From assembly GCA_036401375.1 (NCBI GenBank), contig DASWVB010000016.1:222708-286707 (forward strand): a DNA stretch of 64,000 bases, in the 5' to 3' direction. The position numbers and the translations under genes were made by a program. Below the pieces are notes generated by a model. That model was not told the origin of the DNA. It did not search any database and saw only the letters and a list, made by a program, of their open reading frames with translations. Source of the stretch: DASWUZ01 sp036401375 (GTDB taxonomy: Bacteria; Acidobacteriota; Terriglobia; Terriglobales; Acidobacteriaceae). This document shows positions 27,336 to 36,052 of the stretch, piece by piece (the stretch's first letter is position 1; each line of letters begins with the position of its first letter).

Positions 27336-28007
27336 ATGAAGCCCGAAGTTAAGGCACGGTCAAGAATGCGAATCGCACTGCTCGAGGCTGAGCCAATTCG
27401 GGCTACGGGCTTTCGCTCTGTCTTCAACAGCAAGCGGTCGATTGAGATCGTGCCTACCGATGTGGCCGGCTTTCTCGCCGACAAGACGATGTCGGTGGCG
27501 CTGCTCGGCTTGAAAAACTCGACCGAGTCCTTCGAGATCCTTGCCTCGATCAAGACAGCCCGCCCGCAGGTCAGGCTCATCCTCATGGGCCCGGACAGCA
27601 GTGACGAACTGATCATCAATGCCATAGCCGCAGGCGCCAAGGGCTACCTCGAGCACACCGCTACTCCCGAACTGGTGGAGCAGGCTATCGAGGTCGTCTC
27701 GAGCGGGTCCATCTGGGCTCCACGGCGCGTTCTTGCCCTGTTTGTAGACCGTGTCATACACTCCTCCGCGTCCCGTGCCTTGAGGCGGAACACGTCTCAT
27801 TTCACCGAGCGCGAGAGGGAGGTCCTGAGGCTGCTGGTCTCCGCACGGTCCAACCGCGAGATCGCCGAAGACCTCCACATCGAGGAGCGCACCGTCAAGG
27901 CGCACGTGGCCAGGCTGATGCGCAAGGTCGGCGTCGATAACCGCATTGCGCTCTCCGTCCACGCCGTCACCAACGCTTTGCTGGTGAACGAACCCGGCCG
28001 TGACTGA
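27336..28007 (+). CDS. LuxR-type regulator with atypical receiver domain
   Basis: 223 residues. The N-terminal receiver-like domain (about 10-125) lacks the phosphorylation chemistry: the acidic pocket is LLEAEPIR, the phosphoacceptor strand reads SVALLGLKN (Gly where Asp is normal), and the late Lys is missing (KGYLEHTATPE). The C-terminal LuxR HTH is complete (FTEREREVLRLLVSARSNRE, IAEDLHIEERTVKAHVARLM). The ATG abuts the dcd stop, so the two are probably cotranscribed. It likely works without phosphorylation, perhaps by ligand or dimer control; that is inference. Confidence 0.88.
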   Translation: MKPEVKARSRMRIALLEAEPIRATGFRSVFNSKRSIEIVPTDVAGFLADKTMSVALLGLKNSTESFEILASIKTARPQVRLILMGPDSSDELIINAIAAGAKGYLEHTATPELVEQAIEVVSSGSIWAPRRVLALFVDRVIHSSASRALRRNTSHFTEREREVLRLLVSARSNREIAEDLHIEERTVKAHVARLMRKVGVDNRIALSVHAVTNALLVNEPGRD

Positions 28008-28023
28008 TCTGGTTACCATTGGT

Positions 28024-28140
28024 ACGAAAGACCAACGCCTTTCGTGATCTTGTTGCAGGCCGTTCCCTGGAGCATAGTGTTCATAGAAACAACGCAGATC
28101 TGGGGAACGGGGCCACCGGTGTTAGGTGGTCCCTATTTTT
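28024..28140 (+). ncRNA. Candidate structured RNA ending in an intrinsic terminator
   Basis: Three nested or consecutive hairpins are visible. The first is ACGAAAG (28024-28030) with CTTTCGT (28039-28045). The second is a 12-bp stem between CCGTTCCCTGGA (28060-28071) and TCTGGGGAACGG (28099-28110), with two G-U pairs and a 27-nt loop. The third is the terminator at 28111-28140. There is no credible ORF. It could be a small RNA or the structured 3' UTR of the LuxR-type gene. No known RNA family was recognised. Confidence 0.4.
28109..28140 (+). terminator. Intrinsic terminator
   Basis: GGGGCCACC and GGTGGTCCC form a 9-bp stem with one G-U pair, followed by TATTTTTTC. It would end transcription coming from dcd and the LuxR-type gene, or from the candidate RNA. 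Confidence 0.75.
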
Positions 28141-28333
28141 TCTTAGTATCCCCGCCAGGGTCGATACTCCCTAAATCGTTTGCGCCAGACCTGTTACCGG
28201 CATCCAACCTGCAGTATCGCGACTGTCGCGACTGTCGCGTCTCTGCGTAGTTCCTGACGGTCGTGTACCATCGGTCTGTTCCCGTGTGATTCCACACTGA
28301 ACGGCATGCAGTCTCAGGAGAGATAAGAAAGAC
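28141..28333. other. Leader region of the SYLF gene, no gene seen
   Basis: It holds a small hairpin (AGTATC at 28145-28150 with GATACT at 28163-28168) and a short tandem repeat built on TCGCGACTG near 28214-28236. The Shine-Dalgarno AGGAGAGA lies before the ATG at 28334. No convincing coding sequence was found; a 68-codon frame across this region has no family features. Confidence 0.5.
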
Positions 28334-29017
28334 ATGAAGAAATTACTAGCAGTTGTGCTCCTCGCAGGTGCAGCACTTCCCGCGCTGGCGGCAAGCGACA
28401 AGGCTACCATCGACAAGCGCCTCGACAACGCAAAGACAGTCCTCGATCAGATCACCCAGACCCCGGACCACGGCGTTCCCGACAAGATCCTGCAGCAGGC
28501 GACCTGTGTCGGTGTCATTCCCGGGCTCAAGAAGGCCGCATTCGTGGTGGGCGGTGAATACGGGCAGGGGGTAGTCACCTGCCGCACCCCAAATGGCTGG
28601 AGCGCTCCTGCTTTCATCAAGTTGAGCGGTGGATCGTTTGGCTTTCAGATCGGCGGCGAGTCTACCGACCTGGTGCTGGTTGCGGTCAACGACAAGGGTT
28701 TCCAGGATTTGCTGAAGAGCAAGTTCAAGATCGGTGCCGATGCGGCCGCCGCGGCCGGGCCTGTGGGACGCAATTCTCAGGCTGCTACTGACTGGAAGCT
28801 GAGTGCGGAGTTGCTCACCTACTCTCGCAGCAAGGGGCTCTTCGCTGGAATTGATCTGAACGGCGCGGTCATCGAGCAAAACAACGAGGAGAGCGCGACC
28901 TTCTACGGCGAAGACCACACCTTCGAGCAGCTTCTGAAGGGAAGCATCGCCGTTCCCGACGACGCTGCGCCATTTGTAAGGACAGTGGCCAAGTACTTCA
29001 CTGCCGTCCAACAGTGA
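28334..29017 (+). CDS. SYLF-domain lipid-binding protein (secreted)
   Basis: 227 residues. A clear signal peptide (MKKLLAVVLLAGAALPALAA) is followed by the SYLF/Ysc84 domain (IPGLKKAAFVVGGEYGQGVV, FIKLSGGSFGFQIGGESTDL, AELLTYSRSKGLFAGIDLNG). Bacterial members are exported and of uncertain role; eukaryotic ones bind phosphoinositides. It is a monocistronic gene bounded by the terminator at 28109 and the strong one at 29042. Confidence 0.9.
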   Translation: MKKLLAVVLLAGAALPALAASDKATIDKRLDNAKTVLDQITQTPDHGVPDKILQQATCVGVIPGLKKAAFVVGGEYGQGVVTCRTPNGWSAPAFIKLSGGSFGFQIGGESTDLVLVAVNDKGFQDLLKSKFKIGADAAAAAGPVGRNSQAATDWKLSAELLTYSRSKGLFAGIDLNGAVIEQNNEESATFYGEDHTFEQLLKGSIAVPDDAAPFVRTVAKYFTAVQQ

Positions 29018-29041
29018 AAAAGCATGCAAGTACAGGAAGGC

Positions 29042-29071
29042 AAAGGGCGGCTCCAGTTGGAGCCGCCCTTT
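29042..29071 (+). terminator. Strong terminator hairpin after the SYLF gene
   Basis: A perfect 14-bp inverted repeat, AAAGGGCGGCTCCA (29042-29055) and TGGAGCCGCCCTTT (29058-29071), separated by 2 nt, with flanking A and T tracts. It can act in both directions. Confidence 0.85.
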
Positions 29072-29129
29072 GTGCTGGAGCTGGACTGACGTCGAACCTC
29101 GCAATCAGCCTGCTTCTCGGAGTCGACTC

Positions 29130-29522
29130 TTGAGCCGCCAGTATTTCGCGACAGACCCCCTCTACCCGTTTGCCGATGCGGTGCTTATAGACGGAAAAAC
29201 CCTCTACACCTCGGGACGCATCGGGCTCGTCAAAGGTACCAGGACGGTCCCCGAATCGGTCGAAGAAGAGGCTCACCTCGTGATGCAGGACCTCGGGCAC
29301 GTGCTCGGACTTGCAGGCATGACGCTCCAACATGTGGTGTCGCTGCAGGTATTTGCGAGCGACGTGGCGCTGTGGGAGCGGTTTAACGCTGTCTATCGGA
29401 CCTACTTTACGGGACAGCTGCCGCCGCGTGCGTTTATCGGTTCGGGCACCCTGCTCTTCGGGGCTCGCTTTGAGCTTCAGGCGATCGCCGTCACGGACGC
29501 CGGACCCCTGAAAACCACTTGA
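29130..29522 (+). CDS. RidA family enamine/imine deaminase
   Basis: 130 residues from the TTG at 29130, which has GGAG 7 nt upstream; starting earlier at 29070 adds a stretch unlike the family and overlaps the terminator. The YjgF/UK114 signature region is present (PPRAFIGSGTLLFGARFELQ), with the substrate-binding Arg and Glu. Also seen are LYTSGRIGLV and ALWERFNAVYRTYF. RidA-type enzymes hydrolyse reactive enamines such as 2-aminoacrylate and protect PLP enzymes. A terminator follows at 29591. Confidence 0.88.
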   Translation: MSRQYFATDPLYPFADAVLIDGKTLYTSGRIGLVKGTRTVPESVEEEAHLVMQDLGHVLGLAGMTLQHVVSLQVFASDVALWERFNAVYRTYFTGQLPPRAFIGSGTLLFGARFELQAIAVTDAGPLKTT

Positions 29523-29590
29523 GCCCAGCCCGGTTCAGCGTCTGGTATGCCATGGTTTGAGAAGGATAGTCTTCGTAACGGAAAAAGGTG

Positions 29591-29621
29591 AAGGGAGGAT
29601 GGCTGTTCGCCTTCCTCCCTT
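29591..29621. terminator. Bidirectional-type terminator between ridA-like and TonB-receptor genes
   Basis: AAGGGAGGA (29591-29599) pairs with TCCTCCCTT (29613-29621), with an inner GGC/GCC pairing, and is followed by TTTTGTTT on the plus strand. It serves the convergent RidA gene and the TonB-receptor gene. Confidence 0.75.
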
Positions 29622-29645
29622 TTGTTTGCTCCCGAACTCTAAAGG

Positions 29646-32600
29646 TTAGAACTCAAACTTGCCGGTGAGCTGGACGAGCCTGGGAGAGGCGTCTCCCCCG
29701 AGGAAGGCGCCCAGGATGGACGTCGGGGTGTTGACCGTCCCCTCGATGTAGCCGAAGTTGGACGTCGAGATGTTGCCGTCCGGCTGAGCGAGATTTGGGT
29801 GGTTGAAGAGGTTGAAGAACTGGGCGCCTACCTTGAGACTTCCAGACTCCCAGCGCGGCATCTTGAAAGTCTTCGAGACCGACAGGTCGGTGTCTGTATA
29901 GCTGGAGCCGTACATCGAGTTGCGGCGTCCCTGGCCAAAGTCGGTCGGCTCTGCAAAGTCGTTTACGAAGGAGCATGGATTGTTGGTGGCCGCAAGTGCG
30001 TGTACGACTCCACCACAGTGATTGTTTGCGATTTGCTTGATCTGTTGTGCGTAGACAGCGCCGCCATACTGGGCGAGTAAGGGGTTTCCACCGGAATCCA
30101 GCACCGAGGAAGTGACGGAGAACGGAAATCCGTCGTTGTGGAAGGCTGTGCCGGCTACCTCCCAGCCGCCGGTCAGGGCGTCAGGGCCGCGCCAGTGGGG
30201 GATCTTCATGATGTAGCTTGCGCTGACGTAGTGCCGCGTGTCGTAGTCCGAGTTGCTGTAGTTCTGGTGGAGAGCGCCAGGGTTGCTGGGGTTCACCGAG
30301 TTGGCGCTGAAGGAGTCAAAGCCGCCATTCGAAATCTCATCCAGTGAGTGGCTGTAGGAGTAGTTCAGCTGCATAGTCAGATACTTCCCGCGGTTTACCA
30401 GGGATGCGACCAGACCGTTGTAGTTCGAACTGGCTCCGCTGTAAACCTGGGTAGCTGTAGCGAAGTTTGGATTGGGGCTTCTAGGCAGTGACGGGAAGTT
30501 ATTGTCAGATCCGGCGTAAAACGCGTTAGCCGAGTTATTCAGGACCGGCTCATGGTATCCGTGGTTGCCGACATATGAGAGCCAGAGAGCGGCAGCCTTG
30601 GTCACTTGCTGCTCAACGGAAAGGCTCCATTCCTCATAGGTGGGATAAGAGATGTGGGACGCTGCGTTGACGATGGACGGGACTGAGAAACCGGGTACTG
30701 AGCTGAGTGTTGAAGAACTAGCCCCGGATGCGTAGCCGGCGGTGAAAGCCTTGTTGGATGCCGCTGCTGCAGAAGCAGCGCTACCCGGCGCTGACGGAAA
30801 CAAGGCGAGATTTGACCCACCGAATGCCGGACCGAGGAGCGAGAACTGAACGTTGCCCGGTGCGTTGTTCAGGAAGGAATCCGCGATCTGGGCGGGGAAG
30901 TTATCGGCGAACATGCCAAACCCGGCTCGAACGGTAAGGTTTGAGCCTGCCCCACGGGGCAGGAAGGCAAATCCAACCCGGGGCTCATAGCCAAACCTCT
31001 GCAGGTTGGAGAAGGCCTGGTGCTGTCCCGAGACAATCAGCTTGTTGTATGGGGTCGTCGGATCGGAACTGGCAGTGGCGAAGTCTGTCGAGAGGCGAGA
31101 GAAGCAATTGGTGACACAGATGGGGTTTGAGTTGTGCTCCATACGAAGGCCCGCGGTTATGGTCAGGTTTGGCATCGCCTTCCACTGGTCCTGCACATAC
31201 CACCCCATGGTGTAGAGCGCGACGGGCTGACTGGTGCGCGTGGGGAAGCTCTCGACCCAGTAGTCCACGTAGCCGTTCTGGAAGGAGGAATTCGTGTCGA
31301 GAACTTCGGGCGATCCGGTGTACTGGGAAGGGCTGTAGTCTGAGACGTCGTCGCGGCGCATGGTCCAGCCAACCTTCAGGGTATGCTGTCCGCGGGTCCA
31401 GCTCAGATCGTCTTCAAACTCATAACCTTCCACGTTTCTGCCCTGGGGGAAGACGAAGTCGATCCCTCCCGGCCATCCGTTGGGCCCGTTCTGGCCAAGA
31501 TTGCCGTCGGCGAATATGAGGGAGAAGGGGGACACCGCCTCAGCCTTTCGCGCCTGGGTATTGATGAAGATAGCCCGGTAGTAGATGTTGGAGAAGACGA
31601 ACTGGTTTGTCAGGCTGGGGCTGAACGTGTGCGTCTCGTTCAACTGTCCCTGGTACTGCGGCTGTGGGCTGCCCGCGTTGAACAGTGGGCTGAGCACACT
31701 GGTGAAGGTAGCCTGAAGACCCTTGTCCATTTCGAAATGGCCGAAGAGGTGGTCGGAGTCTCTCAGCGTCTGGTCGACGCGCCCGGTCATCAGGTATTCG
31801 TGGGTGAAGTTCCCGGCCTGACCATTGAACCGCACCGTGCCGTAGCCACCGGTATTGTCGTCTGTCTCCGAGGTCGCAACCGCTGAACTGTACCCCGGCG
31901 CATTGTTATAGACCGCAAAGAGGGCGTTGTATTGCGGTATCTCCGCCTGTAGACCATTGGCGGTCAGATTTGCGATGGTGTTGGCCTCGTAAGCGGCGTC
32001 GGGAGCATAGACGTCGGCACGGCTGGGGAGGATGACGCGAAGGCCTTCATAATTGAAGAAGAAGAAGCTCTTGTCGCGCTTGATGGGTCCGCCGATCGAG
32101 GTGGCCCACTGGTTCACGTTGTCGAAGGGGCGCTTGGTTCCGTTCAGATTGTTGAAGTAGTCGTTGGCGTTCATGATGCGGCCGTTCCACCAGTACTCCG
32201 CGTTGCCATGGAACTTGTTACTGCCGGAGCGTGTGGTCTCGTTGATCTGCGCGCCGCCGAGTCCCCCGAAGGAGGCGTCGTAGGCATTGGAGATGACGGA
32301 GACGTCGGAGACGTCGTTGTTACCCAGCAGCAGGTTGGTGGCGCCGGAGTTGTTGACGTTCAGGAACGGGTCGTTCTCGTATCCGCCGTTGACGGTAAAG
32401 GTATTTGAAGTAGCAGGCAGGCCGAAGGCAGAGAAGTTGCCGTAGCCGCCCTGGGTGTTCATCACCGTTCCGGGGGGCGGTCTGCGCGACGAAGGTGAGG
32501 TCGTTGCCGGGGTTCGGCAGGTCCTGCACCTGCTGCATGGTAAAGACGGTGCTGAGGTCGGCGCTGTCAGTGTGAAGGGTGTTCGGCGCGGCACTGACCT

Positions 32601-32994
32601 CGACGGTCGCCGAAGCGGAGCCGACGGTGAGCTTCACGTCGCCAGAGGTGACGGTGCCCAGGGTTACACCCACGCTGAGGGTGGTCTTTTCAAAGCCGGG
32701 GGCGGAGACGGAGATATCATAGGCGCCGGGCTTCAGCAGGGGCACGCGGTAGGCCCCCGTATCGGTCGTCTGGATGGTGGTGATGGGACCCGTTTCCTTG
32801 CTGGTTACCACCACGGTGGCGCCAGAGACGGCAGACCCGGAGACATCGGTGACCGTGCCAGCAATATCACCGGACACGATGGACTGTGCCGGCAGAGACC
32901 CTGACGCGAAGAGGGTGAAGACAAGCGCGACGCACAAGGCCATCGCACATCGGAGGCTTGAAGCAGGCATGCGTTCGAAGTCACGGAGTCTCAT
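29646..32994 (-). pseudogene. TonB-dependent receptor with carboxypeptidase-regulatory-like domain, frameshifted
   Basis: Two frames together make one receptor of about 1,115 residues. The 5' part (from the ATG at 32994) has a signal peptide, a carboxypeptidase-regulatory-like domain (VSGDIAGTVTDVSGSAVSGA, TGAYRVPLLKPGAYDISVSA) and the start of the plug. It runs into the wrong frame after NDLTFVAQTAP. The 3' part carries the rest of the plug and the beta barrel (GSNKFHGNAEYWWNG) to the terminal LTGKFEF. The frame changes at a run of six G on the plus strand (32472-32477); removing one base restores a continuous frame. Receptors of this type import glycans or siderophores. Either a real inactivation or an indel error. 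Confidence 0.88.
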
Positions 32995-33278
32995 GACCTG
33001 CGCATTGCAATTTCCTAGCCAAATGCCGAAGATGGTTCGATTTCTTAGCGTTACTCATTACAGGACACTTAATGAAGATCTTCGGAATGAAGCATTGACT
33101 GGAGCGCACTCTGCATGTACTGCCAAGCCGTGAGGCGGGTCAAGAAAATGGAAAACAGGATCTTATATGTGAAAATACGGATAAACCTCCGCATTTGTCA
33201 GCGAGGCGACAACGACAACGCCGCCCGGACACTATTTAGAATGGAGCCAATGCCGCTTGTAGGACAGGCCGTAGATCA

Positions 33279-34199
33279 ATGAGGAGCCGCCTGGAATATG
33301 CTGCGGTCGTGGCACTGGTGAAGCTGCTGGGATGGCCGCCTCGCAACATTGCCCGCCAGCTTGGAGCAGCGGTGGGGTTTATAGCCCTGCGGTTCGTGCC
33401 CCGGCTGCGCAGAGTGGGGCTTCGCAACCTCCAGCTTGCCTTTCCCGATAAGCCGGAGGAGGAGCGGGAGCTGATTCTGAGCGGTCTTTACCGCAACCTC
33501 GGATGGCTGCTGGCCGAGTTTTGCCAGATGCCCCGCTATACGGTTGAAGAGGCGCGCTCCTTCGTTCGTTATGAGGGACTGCAGCACTACCTCACGGCCC
33601 GGGAGGCGGGTAAGGGCGTGCTAATCCTCACCGGTCACCTGGGCGCGTGGGAGCTGTCCAGCTTCTTCCACTCCCTCATGGGCTACCCCATGAGCATGGT
33701 GATACGGCGGCTCGATAACCCTGCCGTGGACGATCTGGTAAACGGGATCCGATGTCTGCATGGTAACCGGGTGCTGCACAAGAACGAGTTTGCGCGCGGC
33801 CTGCTTTCGGCCATGCGAGCAGGGGAGACGGTAGGCATCCTGATGGACACGAATATGACGCCGCCCCAGGGAGTGTTCGTGGATTTCTTTGGGCGCCCGG
33901 CGTGTACGGCTTCGGGGATGGCGCGGGTGGCGGGCAAGACGGGTGCAGCGGTGCTTCCGGGATTCATGCTGTGGGAGGCGCACGAAGGTAAGTACGTGCT
34001 TCACTTCGGCGAGCCGCTTAGGCTGATCAGCACCGGGGACGATGAGGCCGATGCGGTCGCCAACACTGCCTTGTTTACGCGGACCATTGAGGACTACATA
34101 CGACGCTACCCGGAGCAGTGGCTTTGGGTGCATCGGCGTTGGAAGACGCGACCTGAGGGCGAGCGTGGGCTCTATGGCGCCGAGGTCTACACTTCTTAA
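33279..34199 (+). CDS. Lysophospholipid / lipid A acyltransferase, LpxL-HtrB family
   Basis: 306 residues. An N-terminal hydrophobic anchor leads to the family's catalytic motif H-x4-E (GHLGAWELSSFF). Further family landmarks are VGLRNLQLAFPDK, VIRRLDNP, ILMDTNM and FFGRPACTASGMARVA. Members add secondary acyl chains to Kdo-lipid A. The downstream lpxD supports lipid A biosynthesis, but related enzymes acylate other lipids, so the exact step is open. The ATG at 33279 is the first in frame. Confidence 0.88.
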   Translation: MRSRLEYAAVVALVKLLGWPPRNIARQLGAAVGFIALRFVPRLRRVGLRNLQLAFPDKPEEERELILSGLYRNLGWLLAEFCQMPRYTVEEARSFVRYEGLQHYLTAREAGKGVLILTGHLGAWELSSFFHSLMGYPMSMVIRRLDNPAVDDLVNGIRCLHGNRVLHKNEFARGLLSAMRAGETVGILMDTNMTPPQGVFVDFFGRPACTASGMARVAGKTGAAVLPGFMLWEAHEGKYVLHFGEPLRLISTGDDEADAVANTALFTRTIEDYIRRYPEQWLWVHRRWKTRPEGERGLYGAEVYTS

Positions 34200-34304
34200 A
34201 TTGGCCTGCTGGCGGCTGCAGCCCTTTGCGGGACGCTGGAAGTTGCTGCAAGCGCGGTGCTGTGATGGTGGTTGACCGCTGTTTTCACGCGGGCGTGGGA
34301 GCGG

Positions 34305-35342
34305 ATGCTGACTCTAAATCAACTTGCGATCGCTCTCGGTGCGGAGTTACGTGGCAGCTCGCACGGCAGCGTGGAGATTGGCTGCGTCGATGGAATCGAG
34401 GAGGCGGGGCCGGATGCGCTGGTCTTCGCTGAGGACGAGAGATCTTTTGGTGCGGCGCTTGGGTCGTCGGCCGGGGCGGTGCTGGCGGCTCCGGAGGTTG
34501 CCGCCGGCGCAAACCGGGCAGCCTCTACCGGCACGGACGGGCTGCCAGTGCTGCTGCACAGGCAGCCGCGGCTTGCGTTTGCACGCGCGGCGGCGCTGCT
34601 GCGAGGCCAAAGCGAGGCCGGGGGTGTCCACTCTGCGGCGGTGATTGCGTCTTCAGCGGTGCTGGGCGAGGGGGTTGGGGTGGGCGCTTACGCGGTGATC
34701 GGCGAGGGGTGCCGGATCGGCGCTGGGAGCATCGTCGGCAGCGGGGCGGTGCTGGGCGACGGCGTCTCGATGGGGCGGGATTGCCAAATCTATCCTCGGG
34801 TGGTGGTCTACCCGGGCGTAACGCTCGGCGAGCGGGTAGTGGTGCATGCGGGCGCGGTGCTGGGAGCAGACGGATTTGGCTACGTGCGCGACGCCGCGAC
34901 GGGCGAGTATGTGCAGTTTCCGCAGCAGGGCACGCTGGTATTGGAGGACGACGTGGAGGTCGGCGCCAACACCACGATCGACCGGGGAGCGCTGCGGGAG
35001 ACGCGCATCGGGCGAGGCACCAAGATAGATAACCTGGTGCATATCGGGCACAACGTGGTGGTGGGACGCAACGTTGTGATCGCTTCGCAGGTGGGAGTCT
35101 CGGGTTCGACGATCATTGGCGACGGCGCCGTGTTTGGCGGCCAGGTTGGCATCGGGGATCATGCGGAAGTTGGGCCTGGGGTGATCCTCGGCGGCCAGGC
35201 TGGAGTGTTGCCGCACAAGAGCCTGCAGGGCGCTGGGCAGCTCTTCTGGGGCACGCCGGCCAAGCCGGTGAAGACGTATCTGCGGGAGCTTGCGACGCTG
35301 GCGCGGCTGGTTCGGCGTCCGGGCAAGGCTGAGGAGAAGTAG
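34305..35342 (+). CDS. lpxD: UDP-3-O-(3-hydroxyacyl)glucosamine N-acyltransferase
   Basis: 345 residues from the ATG at 34305 (MLTLNQLAIALGAELRG), with GGGAG just upstream; a TTG at 34272 would add 11 residues. The N-terminal uridine-binding domain is followed by a left-handed beta-helix of hexapeptide repeats (GVGAYAVIGEGCRIG, GSIVGSGAVLGDGVSMG). The catalytic His is in NLVHIGHNVVVG. It adds the second acyl chain in lipid A synthesis. The next gene begins one base after the stop codon. Confidence 0.95.
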   Translation: MLTLNQLAIALGAELRGSSHGSVEIGCVDGIEEAGPDALVFAEDERSFGAALGSSAGAVLAAPEVAAGANRAASTGTDGLPVLLHRQPRLAFARAAALLRGQSEAGGVHSAAVIASSAVLGEGVGVGAYAVIGEGCRIGAGSIVGSGAVLGDGVSMGRDCQIYPRVVVYPGVTLGERVVVHAGAVLGADGFGYVRDAATGEYVQFPQQGTLVLEDDVEVGANTTIDRGALRETRIGRGTKIDNLVHIGHNVVVGRNVVIASQVGVSGSTIIGDGAVFGGQVGIGDHAEVGPGVILGGQAGVLPHKSLQGAGQLFWGTPAKPVKTYLRELATLARLVRRPGKAEEK

Positions 35343-35343
35343 C

Positions 35344-36021
35344 ATGGCGGTCGTGGTGGTGGGCGGGCACTCGCGGAATGTGGGGAAGACATCGGTGGTG
35401 GCGGGGATCATCGCCGGACTGCGGGAGAGGCAGTGGACGGCCATGAAAATCACCCAGTTCGGGCATGGGTTCTGCACGGCGGACGGTGCCCCATGCGACT
35501 GCGCCACGGATGAACATACGATTGCGTTCAGCGCCGAGCGGGACCCTACGACGGGCACAGACAGCGCTCGGTACCTGGCTGCGGGAGCGGTGAAGTCGCT
35601 GTGGGTCAGGACCCGGCAGGGGAACCTGGCGGCCGCGATGCCGCGCATCCGGAAGGAGATCGAGGCTGCGGAGAACGCGATCATCGAGTCGAACTCGGTG
35701 ATGCATTTCCTGCGGCCGGACCTCTATTTAACGGTCCTGGATCGGGGGACGGCGGACTTCAAGGCTTCGGCGCGGCTGTTCCTCGACAGGGCCGATGCGG
35801 TGTTATTGCATGCGGCGAAGCTGCGGCCACATTGGAACGGCGTCTCGTTGCTGCTGATTGAGGGTAAGCCGCAGTTTGGGATCGCTCCGCCGCACTATGT
35901 GACGGAGGAGATACTCGATTTTGTGCGGTCGCGGATTGGTCCCGGAGTGAGTCTCGAGGCCGCAACAACGGATGAGAGCCTGCTGCGTCCAGCGTCTGTC
36001 TCACCGGGGACAGCTGAGTAG
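35344..36021 (+). CDS. MobB-like P-loop NTPase of unknown role
   Basis: 225 residues from the ATG at 35344. The P-loop is VGGHSRNVGKTSVVAGII (residues 6-23), as in MobB-like nucleotide-binding proteins. A cysteine-rich cluster follows (FCTADGAPCDC, C-x7-C-x-C with a nearby His), which could hold a metal. Later parts (SNSVMHFLRPDLYLTVLD, DFKASARLFLDRADAVLLHA) resemble G-protein-like folds. It starts one base after the lpxD stop and is therefore coupled to it. Neither molybdopterin genes nor an LpxK are nearby. I assign no function. Confidence 0.7.
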   Translation: MAVVVVGGHSRNVGKTSVVAGIIAGLRERQWTAMKITQFGHGFCTADGAPCDCATDEHTIAFSAERDPTTGTDSARYLAAGAVKSLWVRTRQGNLAAAMPRIRKEIEAAENAIIESNSVMHFLRPDLYLTVLDRGTADFKASARLFLDRADAVLLHAAKLRPHWNGVSLLLIEGKPQFGIAPPHYVTEEILDFVRSRIGPGVSLEAATTDESLLRPASVSPGTAE

Positions 36022-36052
36022 ACGGGTCTGGTGGTCCAAGCTACAGGATCGG

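Noticed and set aside
28044..28250. A 68-codon ORF in the region before the SYLF gene
   Set aside because: It runs through the terminator hairpins and has no Shine-Dalgarno or family-like composition.
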